64,000 nt of DNA, from positions 124,001 through 188,000 of the IMG/VR virus record IMGVR_UViG_3300045974_000132. One strand, 5' to 3'. The notes below the pieces were generated by a model. That model ran no database searches and was not told the origin of the DNA. It saw only the letters and a list, made by a program, of their open reading frames with translations. Both the position numbers and the translations under genes were made by a program. Numbering within the stretch: position 1 is the stretch's first letter; every line of letters starts with the position of its first letter. The DNA is from a virus. This document shows, one piece after another, positions 17,260 to 25,107 of this stretch.

Positions 17260-17670
17260 TTAATAGTGTATAGGATACGCTAAAGCATTTGCGTATTTAA
17301 GCAACGACTGCTTATACGCATCAGCATACCCCGGATTGTATTTTTGTTCTGCAGGTGAACAGGGCCCATACTGACCTTTTACTACTACGACTTCCCTAGA
17401 ATTAGCTTCATCTTTTAGGATGTGTGCCCACTCATGGGATTGGGTTTCACGACTGTAGTAAGCAAAGCTACAAATAACAATACCTGTGTTAGAAGTATAT
17501 GAATACCTAGTACCAAACAGGGTATCTTCATTTTCATAGTTCAGCATAGTACCGGCAACTAGCCGTGGCCCAGTCGGTAGACCTTTTGCATCACATATAC
17601 AAGCTTCCGTGTAATCTTCAAAAGGAGTTAAACATACGCAGCATTTGAATACGTTTGTAGGAATAGGCAT
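17260..17670 (-). CDS. Hypothetical protein, 136 aa
   Basis: N-terminal Cys pairs (CCVC, CICD) suggest a small metal-binding knuckle, followed by a mixed domain rich in Tyr. Lies 27 nt downstream of the 17698-18276 gene and directly upstream of the GGDEF-EAL promoter motif. Family not recognised. Confidence 0.65.
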   Translation of the reverse strand: MPIPTNVFKCCVCLTPFEDYTEACICDAKGLPTGPRLVAGTMLNYENEDTLFGTRYSYTSNTGIVICSFAYYSRETQSHEWAHILKDEANSREVVVVKGQYGPCSPAEQKYNPGYADAYKQSLLKYANALAYPIHY

Positions 17671-17697
17671 TATATTATCTCGTATAGGTAGATTGTA

Positions 17698-18276
17698 TTA
17701 CCAACGGCCGCCTAGGAGTTTTAAGTTCTCAACTAGCACAGCAGGTACTTGAGGCTTAAACGCTTCAAGCTCTAAATCAAAATCCGCTTTTTCAATGTAG
17801 GTAATTTGTTGAATCTTAGAAGTCAACAAAGCAATAGGGTCGACTTGATTAGTCCCTGTCGGAGGGTAGGCATATGTAGCATACGGTTTATTTATAATCA
17901 GCAAACCCACAAAATAAGCTAGGCTTGTTTCTGTTGTGTATATGCTACCGCGCGTGATAAACGGTTGAACTTTTTGAGGGATGTCTTGCCCAAACATTAG
18001 GGAATAGAATATCTCAATACATACCCTATTCAAAGAGTTCTCGACCTTAACAAAACTCGGACTTCGCCAAAAGCCCGGTACATCTTTCAACAGAATCAAG
18101 TTGTCTGTCGGGGAGTTTAGCATATAGTGCTCCAGTTTGATGGGAAGGTATATTGGTAGCCCATTACTACCTAGAGGAGGCCTTAAACGTGCACCGAGCA
18201 GACCTACCCTACTCACGGTTAAGACGGGATAATTATCACCGGTCAGATATACCAGCCATACGGATCTATCCCACAT
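17698..18276 (-). CDS. Hypothetical protein, 192 aa
   Basis: Mixed alpha/beta protein beginning MWDRSVWLVYLTGDNYPVL with several Pro-rich turns. No signal peptide or motif recognised. Same orientation as its neighbours; gap of 30 nt to the next upstream gene. Confidence 0.6.
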   Translation of the reverse strand: MWDRSVWLVYLTGDNYPVLTVSRVGLLGARLRPPLGSNGLPIYLPIKLEHYMLNSPTDNLILLKDVPGFWRSPSFVKVENSLNRVCIEIFYSLMFGQDIPQKVQPFITRGSIYTTETSLAYFVGLLIINKPYATYAYPPTGTNQVDPIALLTSKIQQITYIEKADFDLELEAFKPQVPAVLVENLKLLGGRW

Positions 18277-18306
18277 GATGTGAAACGTAGGGTATATTCA
18301 GTTCTT

Positions 18307-18594
18307 TTAAATTACTATGCAGCCTACTTCTTCGACAAACTTAATGTCTTCCAGTCGGTAGACCGTAGGCTCTATAAAACTAGTCCTACGGAACTCTGCG
18401 TTGTGCAGTCTGCCCATGATTATATGTACCGTTTTTTCCGTCTTATCAACTACCTTAACAAGTGTCAAAGCACTTGAGTAAGGAAGTAGCACATAATAAG
18501 CCTTATTTACGATAGGCTCTAAAGATGCTTGATTATCAGCCACCTTATTTACGATAGGCTCTAAAGATGCTTGATTATCAGCCACCTTTTTCAT
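18307..18594 (-). CDS. Hypothetical protein with duplicated N-terminal 14-residue unit
   Basis: About 95 aa. The N-terminus contains two identical copies of KVADNQASLEPIVN, encoded by a perfect 42-bp tandem duplication (18501-18584). The start is uncertain: ATG 18594 has GAGG immediately adjacent, and the frame overlaps the HAD gene. The remaining 65 residues form a mixed domain. The exact DNA identity of the repeats points to recent duplication. Confidence 0.5.
   Translation of the reverse strand: MKKVADNQASLEPIVNKVADNQASLEPIVNKAYYVLLPYSSALTLVKVVDKTEKTVHIIMGRLHNAEFRRTSFIEPTVYRLEDIKFVEEVGCIVI
18501..18584. repeat. Perfect 42-bp tandem duplication
   Basis: Two head-to-tail copies (18501-18542 and 18543-18584) are identical, and a further 4 nt (CCTT) continue the pattern. 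The unit length is a multiple of three, so the reading frame is kept. Confidence 0.95.
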
Positions 18595-19114
18595 CCTCAA
18601 TAGGTTGTGCGTTCATCAGCAAGAAGTGAGGTTGATCGTCAATCCAGATGTGCGGTTTAATACCGAACTTCAACAGAAACGGTAGCTTTGCTTCACGCGC
18701 AGTAGGGACAATCCTATGTACAAGTTCGGTAAGTCTGTCACACATGTCATCTGTTTCTTCAAAGGTACGCATAGTTGCGATCAACACTTCATGTCCACGT
18801 GATTGTGCAAGTTTGATTACCTCAAGCCAGAAGTCAGGATCCCGCGTATAGGTGCCATCATAGTCTAGGGCAAGAGTTATGGGAGGTACTTTGGCCTTCG
18901 GTGCCGCCTTAGGCGCCTTAGCAGCTTGCCAAATTTCCCAAGCAAACTGTTTGGAGGACATTTTAGTATAGCGGCCGTTAGGGTACGTAGCACTATCAAA
19001 CAACGTATCGGCCGGATGCCAAGTAGCAATCTGGTCTCTACTATACTGAGTAACGTACCACGCTTCAAACTCCTGACGCAGAAGATCAAGATTCGACATT
19101 TGCCACCTCTTCAT
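18578..19114 (-). CDS. HAD-superfamily phosphatase-like protein
   Basis: 178 aa. After an N-terminal 75-residue extension the protein shows LALDYDGTYTRDPDFW, the DxD nucleophile motif of HAD hydrolases, then VLIATMRT (motif II Thr) and PHIWIDDQPHF (Asp-Asp motif IV). Similar short phage HAD proteins with an annotated polynucleotide 5'-phosphatase or unknown role exist. Its start overlaps the upstream gene by 29 nt. Confidence 0.75.
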   Translation of the reverse strand: MKRWQMSNLDLLRQEFEAWYVTQYSRDQIATWHPADTLFDSATYPNGRYTKMSSKQFAWEIWQAAKAPKAAPKAKVPPITLALDYDGTYTRDPDFWLEVIKLAQSRGHEVLIATMRTFEETDDMCDRLTELVHRIVPTAREAKLPFLLKFGIKPHIWIDDQPHFLLMNAQPIEDEKGG

Positions 19115-19379
19115 CCATCGGGCAAATAGAGCAGCCCTTATTAATTAACGGACAAACTTCATAGTCACCGACTGGGTTTAGCTCATTGAGCTTTTCAGCA
19201 TCGGACTCAGCATATGCATGATCTTCATACACAGGTAGAATGCCTGCTGTACTACCTGTGTGCGTCCATGAAGCAGAGTTACACTGACATACACCTTGCT
19301 TTGGGTCTTCTTGCCAGTAGTGCGTCCATGAAGGGCCAGCATGTTTTACAATCGCATACTTTAAAGAATCCTCAGCCAT
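19086..19379 (-). CDS. Hypothetical Cys-containing protein, 97 aa
   Basis: ATG 19379 overlaps the stop of the upstream gene (19372) with GGAAAAGA before it. Contains QGVCQCNSASWTH and a C-terminal CPLINKGCSICPMDEE, possible zinc or redox site. No family recognised. Confidence 0.6.
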   Translation of the reverse strand: MAEDSLKYAIVKHAGPSWTHYWQEDPKQGVCQCNSASWTHTGSTAGILPVYEDHAYAESDAEKLNELNPVGDYEVCPLINKGCSICPMDEEVANVES

Positions 19380-19566
19380 TTTCTTTTCCATCCAGGAAGC
19401 CAACTAACATAAATAACTTATTAGCAGCTTGTTGAAATTGAGTTGCAGCGGTACGCAAAGCTTGCATATCTTTTAAGGAAAGTTCAGCAGGCAGTTCATC
19501 CGTGATTTCTTTTCCACTCTTTATACACCTATGCACGTTCTTAATTCTTAGTAACGCGGGTGACAT
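19372..19566 (-). CDS. Small protein, tandem paralogue of the 19566-19772 gene
   Basis: 64 aa. Its C-terminal half (LSLKDMQALRTAATQFQQAA then GFL) matches the neighbour's LTPDDIHGLTLVATQSAQAA then GSL, so the two genes arose by duplication. Helical; function unknown. The stop and start of the pair share one base. Confidence 0.65.
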   Translation of the reverse strand: MSPALLRIKNVHRCIKSGKEITDELPAELSLKDMQALRTAATQFQQAANKLFMLVGFLDGKENG

Positions 19567-19772
19567 TACTTATCTCCGAATTTTTGCTGAGTCAAAGAAC
19601 CCAAGATTCGATTAGCTTCAGCCGCTGCTTGAGCAGATTGAGTGGCAACCAAAGTTAGTCCATGAATATCATCAGGAGTCAAAGGGCGTTTTGATAAACG
19701 GACGGCTGTTTTCTTTGCTGCAAGTATAGACGTAACAAGCTCTACCATTGCTCGATCATTACGGGTAGCCAT
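19566..19772 (-). CDS. Small protein, tandem paralogue of the 19372-19566 gene
   Basis: 68 aa from ATG 19772. Helical with the shared ATQ-x-x-QAA core described for its neighbour. The start lies one base past the stop of the small membrane peptide gene upstream, indicating a tightly coupled operon. Confidence 0.65.
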   Translation of the reverse strand: MATRNDRAMVELVTSILAAKKTAVRLSKRPLTPDDIHGLTLVATQSAQAAAEANRILGSLTQQKFGDK

Positions 19773-19773
19773 T

Positions 19774-19905
19774 TTAGTGACCCAAGACACGCATACAGTA
19801 AAAGAAAGAATTTGTCTCTCGACACTCGTTCCACATACTTACTTCATACCATATAGCGAGAGCAACTACTAAAGCAGTACCTACAATTGGGAGGACATTT
19901 TTCAT
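19774..19905 (-). CDS. Small single-pass membrane peptide, 43 aa
   Basis: ATG 19905 overlaps the upstream stop codon (ATGA). The peptide begins MKNVLPIVGTALVVALAIW, a clear hydrophobic helix, followed by a short polar tail with three Cys. Could be a spanin-like or envelope peptide, but nothing specific supports that. Confidence 0.6.
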   Translation of the reverse strand: MKNVLPIVGTALVVALAIWYEVSMWNECRETNSFFYCMRVLGH

Positions 19906-20180
19906 TTGCGATTCCTTTGTTTGGATTTCTTAGCTGCTTTACGCTTTGCCTTAGCATCAGACTTCTTTACGTGCTTACGGTTGTTACCGAAGCGAATAGG
20001 TTGGTCATCACCGTTGAAGTCATCGTCTGAAGACTGACAAGGAGCAGTCTCGTCCTCTCCAAAGTAGTCATCTTCAGGTTCTTTATAAGCAGGCTCAGAA
20101 GTGGATTGTTCTGCCTTCTGTGCTTCTTGGTATAGTCTAGCCGACTGCGAATCAAGATTAAACCACGGTTCATTGTTCAT
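19902..20180 (-). CDS. Small protein with acidic middle and basic tail
   Basis: 92 aa beginning MNNEPWFNLDSQ. Residues 30-60 are rich in Asp/Glu, and the last 28 are Lys/Arg-rich ending KKSKQRNRK. The same start (NNKPWYDPEL) and end (KQSKRRNRK) appear in the out-of-frame tail at 20177-20264, so the two regions are related by duplication. Confidence 0.65.
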   Translation of the reverse strand: MNNEPWFNLDSQSARLYQEAQKAEQSTSEPAYKEPEDDYFGEDETAPCQSSDDDFNGDDQPIRFGNNRKHVKKSDAKAKRKAAKKSKQRNRK

Positions 20181-20264
20181 TTTCTATTCCTACGCTTTGA
20201 CTGTTTCGCAATCTTTGCCTTACGACGTTTCAACTCAGGATCGTACCACGGCTTGTTGTTACCC
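20177..20264 (-). pseudogene. Out-of-frame basic tail, probable frameshifted extension of the 20259-20684 gene
   Basis: An open frame without a start codon encodes NNKPWYDPELKRRKAKIAKQ and ends RRNRK before a TGA that overlaps the next ATG. It becomes fused to the upstream gene if one G is lost from the G6 run (20262-20267). Similarity to the 19902-20180 protein shows that it is or was coding. Either a recent frameshift, slippage on the G run, or a base-calling error. Confidence 0.55.
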
Positions 20265-20684
20265 CCCTCTACGTGAAGGAGTAGGTCCAAAATTAGGTAC
20301 AATCTTGCTGGGCTCATATATCTTAGTAGCCGGAAAATCATTTTCATTCCAACCACTTAAAGCAGCAGGCATCAATGAAGAAAGAATACCTGGACCCGCA
20401 CCTATAACTAATGGGCCGTTCTCTTTATTTCTTCTGGCGAGTTCTTCATCTTCAGGTAGAACTATCGTTATACCTAAGTCACGTAGATGCGTAATCTCTT
20501 CTTCAGGCATATGGTGAAGTAAATCGTGAGGCAGCATTATCGTGAGCCCTATAGCTTCTTCAATATCTGCGGCCTCTCCATCTATCGTAGCACGAAGGTG
20601 TTTCAGTATATCAAGACTGAGTTTGCTGCCCTCTTTGGGTGCATCAAAAGCAAGTAACGGATCAGAGGAAACGTTAATCATCAT
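20259..20684 (-). CDS. Hypothetical protein, 141 aa (possibly longer through frameshift)
   Basis: ATG 20684 overlaps the upstream stop and has GAGG 8 nt before it. The protein is rich in Leu/Asp with a short repeat-like pattern (IGLTIMLPHDLLHHMPEEE, LGITIVLPEDEE). It ends SRRGG at a stop inside a G6 homopolymer; a one-base shift would add about 27 basic residues. Confidence 0.65.
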   Translation of the reverse strand: MMINVSSDPLLAFDAPKEGSKLSLDILKHLRATIDGEAADIEEAIGLTIMLPHDLLHHMPEEEITHLRDLGITIVLPEDEELARRNKENGPLVIGAGPGILSSLMPAALSGWNENDFPATKIYEPSKIVPNFGPTPSRRGG

Positions 20685-20979
20685 AGTAATCCTCAATTGT
20701 AGGAGTGCCTCGCCCTGAGCAAGGTCCAAATTCAGGCCAGCAATGAGTGCGTTTCATTTCTAACCACATTGCAGACATGCACATTTCAATAAACCAGTAT
20801 TCCCAACGGCCCCCGTACCACTTACGATACCACTTGAATCGACTAAGAGGGACACGCACTAAAGACAAACGCATCCAAGTAGGCATCGACATATTCATGC
20901 AATACAGAATCACAGCACAACACAGTTCTAGGATTACAATGGCAGCTACCGCAAGTGCGAGTGTCTTTAGCGTTTCCAC
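20674..20979 (-). CDS. Membrane protein, 101 aa
   Basis: One strong N-terminal membrane helix (LALAVAAIVILELCCAVILY) followed by a basic, Trp/Tyr-rich segment (FKWYRKWYGGRWEYWF). Type II or tail-anchored topology possible. Function unknown. Confidence 0.65.
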   Translation of the reverse strand: METLKTLALAVAAIVILELCCAVILYCMNMSMPTWMRLSLVRVPLSRFKWYRKWYGGRWEYWFIEMCMSAMWLEMKRTHCWPEFGPCSGRGTPTIEDYYDD

Positions 20980-20982
20980 GAT

Positions 20983-21378
20983 TTACACTCCGTATTTTTG
21001 CAGGTTCAGCATCACATTACTTACCATATTGGCAATGACCTTGTTGAAAATAGTATGCCCATATTTCTCACAGATTTCCTGAACAGTAGCAGAAGCGACT
21101 TGCTGACCCATACCATCCCACATACTCTGATATTCAGACTTGTTGAGTTCTGCTTTGATAAGTTCTTTAGCACGGGCTGCAATATCAGCAAGGATCAGTT
21201 CTTCCAAATCAGAAGTATAACGTTCTTCTTGGTACTGGCCGCGCTTCTTTTTCGTTGTAAATTGTTGTACTACACCATTAACTAGTTGAGTCCAATTCTC
21301 AACAGGGATTAAGGAGACAAAGTCCTTTTGAATACGGTCACGAACGAGTTCATTGATAGTTGCGGGCATGTCAGCCAT
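20983..21378 (-). CDS. Hypothetical helical protein, 131 aa
   Basis: Soluble, largely alpha-helical, with a basic patch TTKKKRGQYQEERY in the middle. Overall arrangement resembles phage structural-accessory proteins only in composition. No family recognised. Confidence 0.6.
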   Translation of the reverse strand: MADMPATINELVRDRIQKDFVSLIPVENWTQLVNGVVQQFTTKKKRGQYQEERYTSDLEELILADIAARAKELIKAELNKSEYQSMWDGMGQQVASATVQEICEKYGHTIFNKVIANMVSNVMLNLQKYGV

Positions 21379-21408
21379 TTCATACTCCTTGTATTATTTA
21401 AGATAGAA

Positions 21409-21430
21409 TAGGAGGCCCGAAGACCTCCTA
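21409..21430. terminator. Hairpin between the beta-barrel gene and the next gene
   Basis: Stem TAGGAGG/CCTCCTA with an 8-nt loop lies 10 nt after the stop of the 21440-22075 gene. A T run (CGTTTTAC) follows only on the plus strand; on the minus strand it may act as a 3' stability hairpin. Confidence 0.45.
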
Positions 21431-21439
21431 CGTTTTACT

Positions 21440-22075
21440 TTAGAACTTGTAAGTGTATTCGACGATCAAAGCTGTCGAATGCAACTCGTTGGTACCAAGA
21501 TCAATGAAACTCTTGTTTGCATCCCACGCAGGAACATAGCGCAACTCAAACCCATTATGCTTGTCCAGATCGAAGTTTGGGCCAATGCGAAGTTTGTTCA
21601 CGTTGTGTCCTTCACTTCCATCAATGCTGCGAACAACACGGTAGGCAGTAGTGAAACTCCACTGATCGTTAAACGAGTATTTGATACCCGGTTCCCAATA
21701 CAGATAGTTGAAGTTCTTTTCACTGTTTGCTGAATGCCCGATCAATACACGAAAGTAACCACTGAAGCTATCGCTGATCTTGAAGTCCTTGCGAACTCGA
21801 ACACCGACTTTAGTTTCAGTTGCCGTGCTACCGTGACTGTCTTGGTTGCCCTCAAGATACAGTTCATAGCGGTTGATGAAACACTCTTTGCACTGGATGC
21901 CAGGAATAATAGAGAAGGCGTCATTGACAACAGTGCTACCGTGTGACTTCTCATGTTCATACTCGAAACCAACGCGCGGGGTGTATTCCGCTGCGCCTGC
22001 CGGAGAAGCAAAGCTCCAGAGAAAGGCGATTATGAAGAGGATGGTGAGAAGTAAACCTTGTAAAAATTTAATCAT
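21440..22075 (-). CDS. Secreted outer-membrane beta-barrel (porin-like) protein
   Basis: 211 aa. A signal peptide (hydrophobic LLLTILFIIAFLWSFASPAGAA) is followed by alternating strands such as YTPRVGFEYEHEKSH, KVGVRVRKDFKISD, WEPGIKYSFND and FELRYVPAWD, ending in VEYTYKF with a terminal Phe as in BAM-assembled barrels. Two Cys (IQCKECF) may form a loop disulfide. Its start overlaps the transporter gene by 4 nt (ATGA). A phage-encoded outer-membrane protein could alter nutrient entry or block superinfection; the coupling to a transporter favours uptake. Confidence 0.8.
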   Translation of the reverse strand: MIKFLQGLLLTILFIIAFLWSFASPAGAAEYTPRVGFEYEHEKSHGSTVVNDAFSIIPGIQCKECFINRYELYLEGNQDSHGSTATETKVGVRVRKDFKISDSFSGYFRVLIGHSANSEKNFNYLYWEPGIKYSFNDQWSFTTAYRVVRSIDGSEGHNVNKLRIGPNFDLDKHNGFELRYVPAWDANKSFIDLGTNELHSTALIVEYTYKF

Positions 22076-23103
22076 AGTGACACCTTGACGAAAGTAACAC
22101 AGAAAGCTATCAGTGTAATGAACAGTCCCCAGCTAGTTAAAACAGCCATGTAAGTCTTAACAGGAGTACCGAAGTAGCGATTACCGATTGCTACACACTT
22201 ATGAGTAGGACTAATCAAATACCCAGCAAAGTCCACTGCGAAAAACCATAGGAAGTATTCAATGCCAAACACTTGACTGAGCATTACTGCAATGGCTGCA
22301 AACTTACCGCTGCTGCCCATTGCGAATGAAGCCCAGAAGCTCAAGAGTGATACCCATGCGATAGCTTTAAAACTGCTACCGTCTGTTGAAGCAGACCTCA
22401 CCAATGTTTCAACCTCTGCACTATGTGCCTTCACGAAGTTACCGAAGATCATAACGCAAGCAACTACAAGAAGAACTTGGAAGTTTACATAGGTGAAGAG
22501 CTTTGAATGGGCCCACTGCTGTGTCAAGAACATGTAGTACAGAGCTAACGTCCCGAAGCACCATACATGATCTACACCGTATATGTAAGCCCCGATAGCA
22601 GCAACCATTGGGAATACATTACGGATGACATTCGACAAGTTTACCTTCATTGGCGTGATTGCTATCTGCTCATCCTTGATCGTCGTCCAGATATAGACAA
22701 AGATGAAGAAAAAGCTTGCAATCAATAACGGCCAAATAACTCCCAGCCATTGCCAATACGACAACCCAAATGCAGCGATTGGTAGAATGACAGTCTTCTC
22801 AAGCGGCGACCACATGTAGTAGTGGTGAGTCGCAAGATAATCGACAATGCCAAACTTAGCACGATGTTCACCATCTTTGGGAGCAACCGTATCAAGCAAA
22901 CCTGCTGACACAGTTACACGACCTTCGATAGGTAGAACACCACCGATTGCACTGAGTAGAACAACTACAAATTTGTTACTGCGGAATACACTCTTAACAT
23001 AGGCGTAAGCAGGGGCGAAGAGTGCGTACTCTTTTGCTAGTCCGGCAACGATCATAATGAAGAAGATCATCCACAAGTAGGACAAGTCTTTCAGTAAATA
23101 CAT
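22072..23103 (-). CDS. Multi-pass inner-membrane transporter-like protein
   Basis: 343 aa with about 10 hydrophobic helices. The segment LLSAIGGVLPIEGRVTVSAG with a later HHYYMWSPLEKTVILPIAAF is reminiscent of ion-transporter-superfamily proteins of the DUF401 type, but I cannot confirm this. The later repeat-like segment with LISPTHKCVAIGNRYF mirrors the first half, consistent with an inverted-repeat transporter fold. Good AAGGAA ribosome site. Co-transcribed with the beta-barrel gene, so the pair may form an envelope-spanning uptake route. Substrate unknown. Confidence 0.75.
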   Translation of the reverse strand: MYLLKDLSYLWMIFFIMIVAGLAKEYALFAPAYAYVKSVFRSNKFVVVLLSAIGGVLPIEGRVTVSAGLLDTVAPKDGEHRAKFGIVDYLATHHYYMWSPLEKTVILPIAAFGLSYWQWLGVIWPLLIASFFFIFVYIWTTIKDEQIAITPMKVNLSNVIRNVFPMVAAIGAYIYGVDHVWCFGTLALYYMFLTQQWAHSKLFTYVNFQVLLVVACVMIFGNFVKAHSAEVETLVRSASTDGSSFKAIAWVSLLSFWASFAMGSSGKFAAIAVMLSQVFGIEYFLWFFAVDFAGYLISPTHKCVAIGNRYFGTPVKTYMAVLTSWGLFITLIAFCVTFVKVSL

Positions 23104-23178
23104 TTTGTTTCCTTGAGAGTTGAAACGGTTATTTGTTCATGCTAGTTTTTCCTTTGAGTCCTTTGGTTGAGTTGAGAA

Positions 23179-23529
23179 TTAGGTAGTCAAGTCTCGGTCT
23201 ATAGCTGCACGGTCGGCGGCGGTAAGCGGACTGACTTTGCAATGATCGTAGTCAACAGACCAACCTTGGTAGTGCTGAACTACTTGCGATAGCAATCGTT
23301 GCCAGTTACCGTCAGTGCAGCCGTACGCTTTCGCTAGTTGCGTAACAGCAGATTGGCTTGAGTAGTTTGGTGCAGAGTCTTTAGCCCACTCGTTGAGTGT
23401 TCCAGTTCTCCACATGCCACGAATTTCATCTTCGTTGTACGAGCAAGCCAAGAAGTCCTGCGATATGTCACCAAGGAGTTCGCACAGGTGAATTTCCTCA
23501 CCAGACTCGGAAATGTAAGGCGTTAGCAT
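23179..23529 (-). CDS. Hypothetical protein, 116 aa
   Basis: Acidic N-terminus, then helical segments. No motif recognised. Separated by 75 nt from the transporter gene downstream; that gap holds no clear signal. Confidence 0.6.
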   Translation of the reverse strand: MLTPYISESGEEIHLCELLGDISQDFLACSYNEDEIRGMWRTGTLNEWAKDSAPNYSSQSAVTQLAKAYGCTDGNWQRLLSQVVQHYQGWSVDYDHCKVSPLTAADRAAIDRDLTT

Positions 23530-23542
23530 ACTTCAACTCCAG

Positions 23543-24049
23543 TTAAGCAGAAACGTATTTAACTACGTCGCCTGAAATGCAATCATGTTCAATGCAGGTA
23601 TTGACCAATGTATATCCGTGACGCTGCAAGAGTTCCTGAATGTCGTAATACGTCGATTCATTTTCCTTAGTTGTGTTGTCATCTGTATCGTAACGGAGAT
23701 ACATTGTACCGTCTAGGATGCACACGTGGCCTTCGAGATAGGTACCTGCAACTCGTTCGCGGATGTCAGCGAAAGACTTTTCCAATGAATCTACAAGAAA
23801 AGCCGCGATGTGTGTTACTTTGCGTTTTTTAATCATCTTTGACCAACATGGAAGTTTGTATTTCAGAAATCGGGAGTAGCAACCAGTAGGCTCGGGATTC
23901 ATATTCATATTGGGCTCTTCCCAATACTTTGCCATCTGACGCGGAGACATGCACAGTTCTTTTTTCTGTTGAATGCAAGCGGCCACATAGTGAAACTGGT
24001 AGCCACGTGCAGCAGAGAAATCACGCTTGCTTCGTTTGTTTCGGTGCAT
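23543..24049 (-). CDS. Hypothetical protein, 168 aa
   Basis: Start at ATG 24049 with GGAG upstream, overlapping the preceding gene by 29 nt. Basic N-terminus (MHRNKRSKRDFSAARGY), then a region with GRCYS-like Cys and an acidic beta-rich C-terminal half. Family unknown. Confidence 0.6.
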   Translation of the reverse strand: MHRNKRSKRDFSAARGYQFHYVAACIQQKKELCMSPRQMAKYWEEPNMNMNPEPTGCYSRFLKYKLPCWSKMIKKRKVTHIAAFLVDSLEKSFADIRERVAGTYLEGHVCILDGTMYLRYDTDDNTTKENESTYYDIQELLQRHGYTLVNTCIEHDCISGDVVKYVSA

Positions 24050-24278
24050 TAAGACTCTCCAAGAAAGACATTGCTTCATGAACTTCGTGAAGGTTGTTTG
24101 GATTTACATCGCGCCAAGCTTCCATACCACAGACTTTCCAGTCTTTATCAAGCCCATGGACTGTAAGCTGCTCTCTACGGATCTGTATAACAGCAAAGGC
24201 TTTAAACAACCAACGTTTCCGAGTGAGGCGTACTTTTACAATAGCCCCTGACTTATAGTAGTTTGGTATTTGAGCCAT
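24021..24278 (-). CDS. Hypothetical protein, 85 aa
   Basis: Small basic beta-rich N-terminal part (AIVKVRLTRKRWLFKAFAVI) resembling an SH3-like or OB-like barrel, then a helical tail. Shares one base with the stop/start of its neighbour. Function unknown. Confidence 0.6.
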   Translation of the reverse strand: MAQIPNYYKSGAIVKVRLTRKRWLFKAFAVIQIRREQLTVHGLDKDWKVCGMEAWRDVNPNNLHEVHEAMSFLESLNAPKQTKQA

Positions 24279-24832
24279 TATTTCTTTTCTTTCAACAACT
24301 TCAAAGCTTCGTGGATTGAATCATCCGACCAGTCCTTAAGACAGTCGTTCAAAATGACTTCGAGTTTCTTTTCACGTTCTTCTGCTTCAACAAGGCGACG
24401 AGACAGCCAACGAATACGATCTTTGACAGCCGTCATCCAAGCGATTGGCGAAAAAGCTTTACCGTCAATGATTGATTGAATCGGTGGGCGTACATCATAG
24501 TTCATGAAGGCGCCATTAGCTAGTTCATCGTCTGTAAGCTTACCCATGCAGAGCTTGGCACGTTCGCAATCATATGATGAACCATGTGGATCAGGCTCGC
24601 CATTCAAACGCCATTCAGCAGCAGGTGTAGATTCAATACAATTTGCATCGGGTTGTTCAGCGTGTGCTGCTTCCGCTTCCAACCGTTTACGCATGTTGTG
24701 GCTCAGACCGTCAGCGTTTGGTAAAGCACAGTCATCAACGATCTTGCAATACTTGCAGTTCCACGTATCGGAAGCTGGGCAATCTTTAGGTGGCTGGGCA
24801 TGTACATCGACAGCTATTTTAGGTTGTGTCAT
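24278..24832 (-). CDS. Hypothetical protein with Cys cluster and C-terminal coiled coil
   Basis: 184 aa. CKYCKIVDDC near the N-terminus and further Cys (CIES, DCERAKLC) suggest metal binding. The C-terminal 50 residues (KDRIRWLSRRLVEAEEREKK) are a likely coiled coil. No family recognised. Confidence 0.6.
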   Translation of the reverse strand: MTQPKIAVDVHAQPPKDCPASDTWNCKYCKIVDDCALPNADGLSHNMRKRLEAEAAHAEQPDANCIESTPAAEWRLNGEPDPHGSSYDCERAKLCMGKLTDDELANGAFMNYDVRPPIQSIIDGKAFSPIAWMTAVKDRIRWLSRRLVEAEEREKKLEVILNDCLKDWSDDSIHEALKLLKEKK

Positions 24833-24841
24833 TTTAGGTTG

Positions 24842-25021
24842 TCAATCATCATTGGGTTGTGGGAGTCGGCATTCACAAAATTTAGTAAGGGGTTCACCGT
24901 CTGGCCAAGTCTTTCCAGAAGATTCAAGTAAGCCACCGTAGTCTAAACAAATATTGCACTTGTATTCTTTTCCTTCTTCACGCGCAATAAAAGGAACATA
25001 TTCAGCTTCAGAGTCAGGCAT
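24842..25021 (-). CDS. Small zinc-ribbon-like protein, 59 aa
   Basis: ATG 25021 with AAGGAG ribosome site. Contains CNIC and CEC pairs (YKCNICLDYGG, KFCECRLP), a compact zinc ribbon. Acidic overall. Ends 10 nt before the next start. Confidence 0.65.
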   Translation of the reverse strand: MPDSEAEYVPFIAREEGKEYKCNICLDYGGLLESSGKTWPDGEPLTKFCECRLPQPNDD

Positions 25022-25074
25022 AGAAAACTCCTTATTGTATAATGTATATTTACATTTTTAAAAAGCAAAAGGGA

Positions 25075-25104
25075 AAGGGCCACGAGAATAAACCCGCAGC
25101 CCTT
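25075..25104 (-). terminator. Terminator after the 25108-25353 gene
   Basis: Minus-strand stem AAGGGC/GCCCTT (18-nt loop that can form extra CG pairs) followed by TCCCTTTTGCTTTTT. It lies 3 nt after the stop codon. Confidence 0.65.
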
Positions 25105-25107
25105 GTT

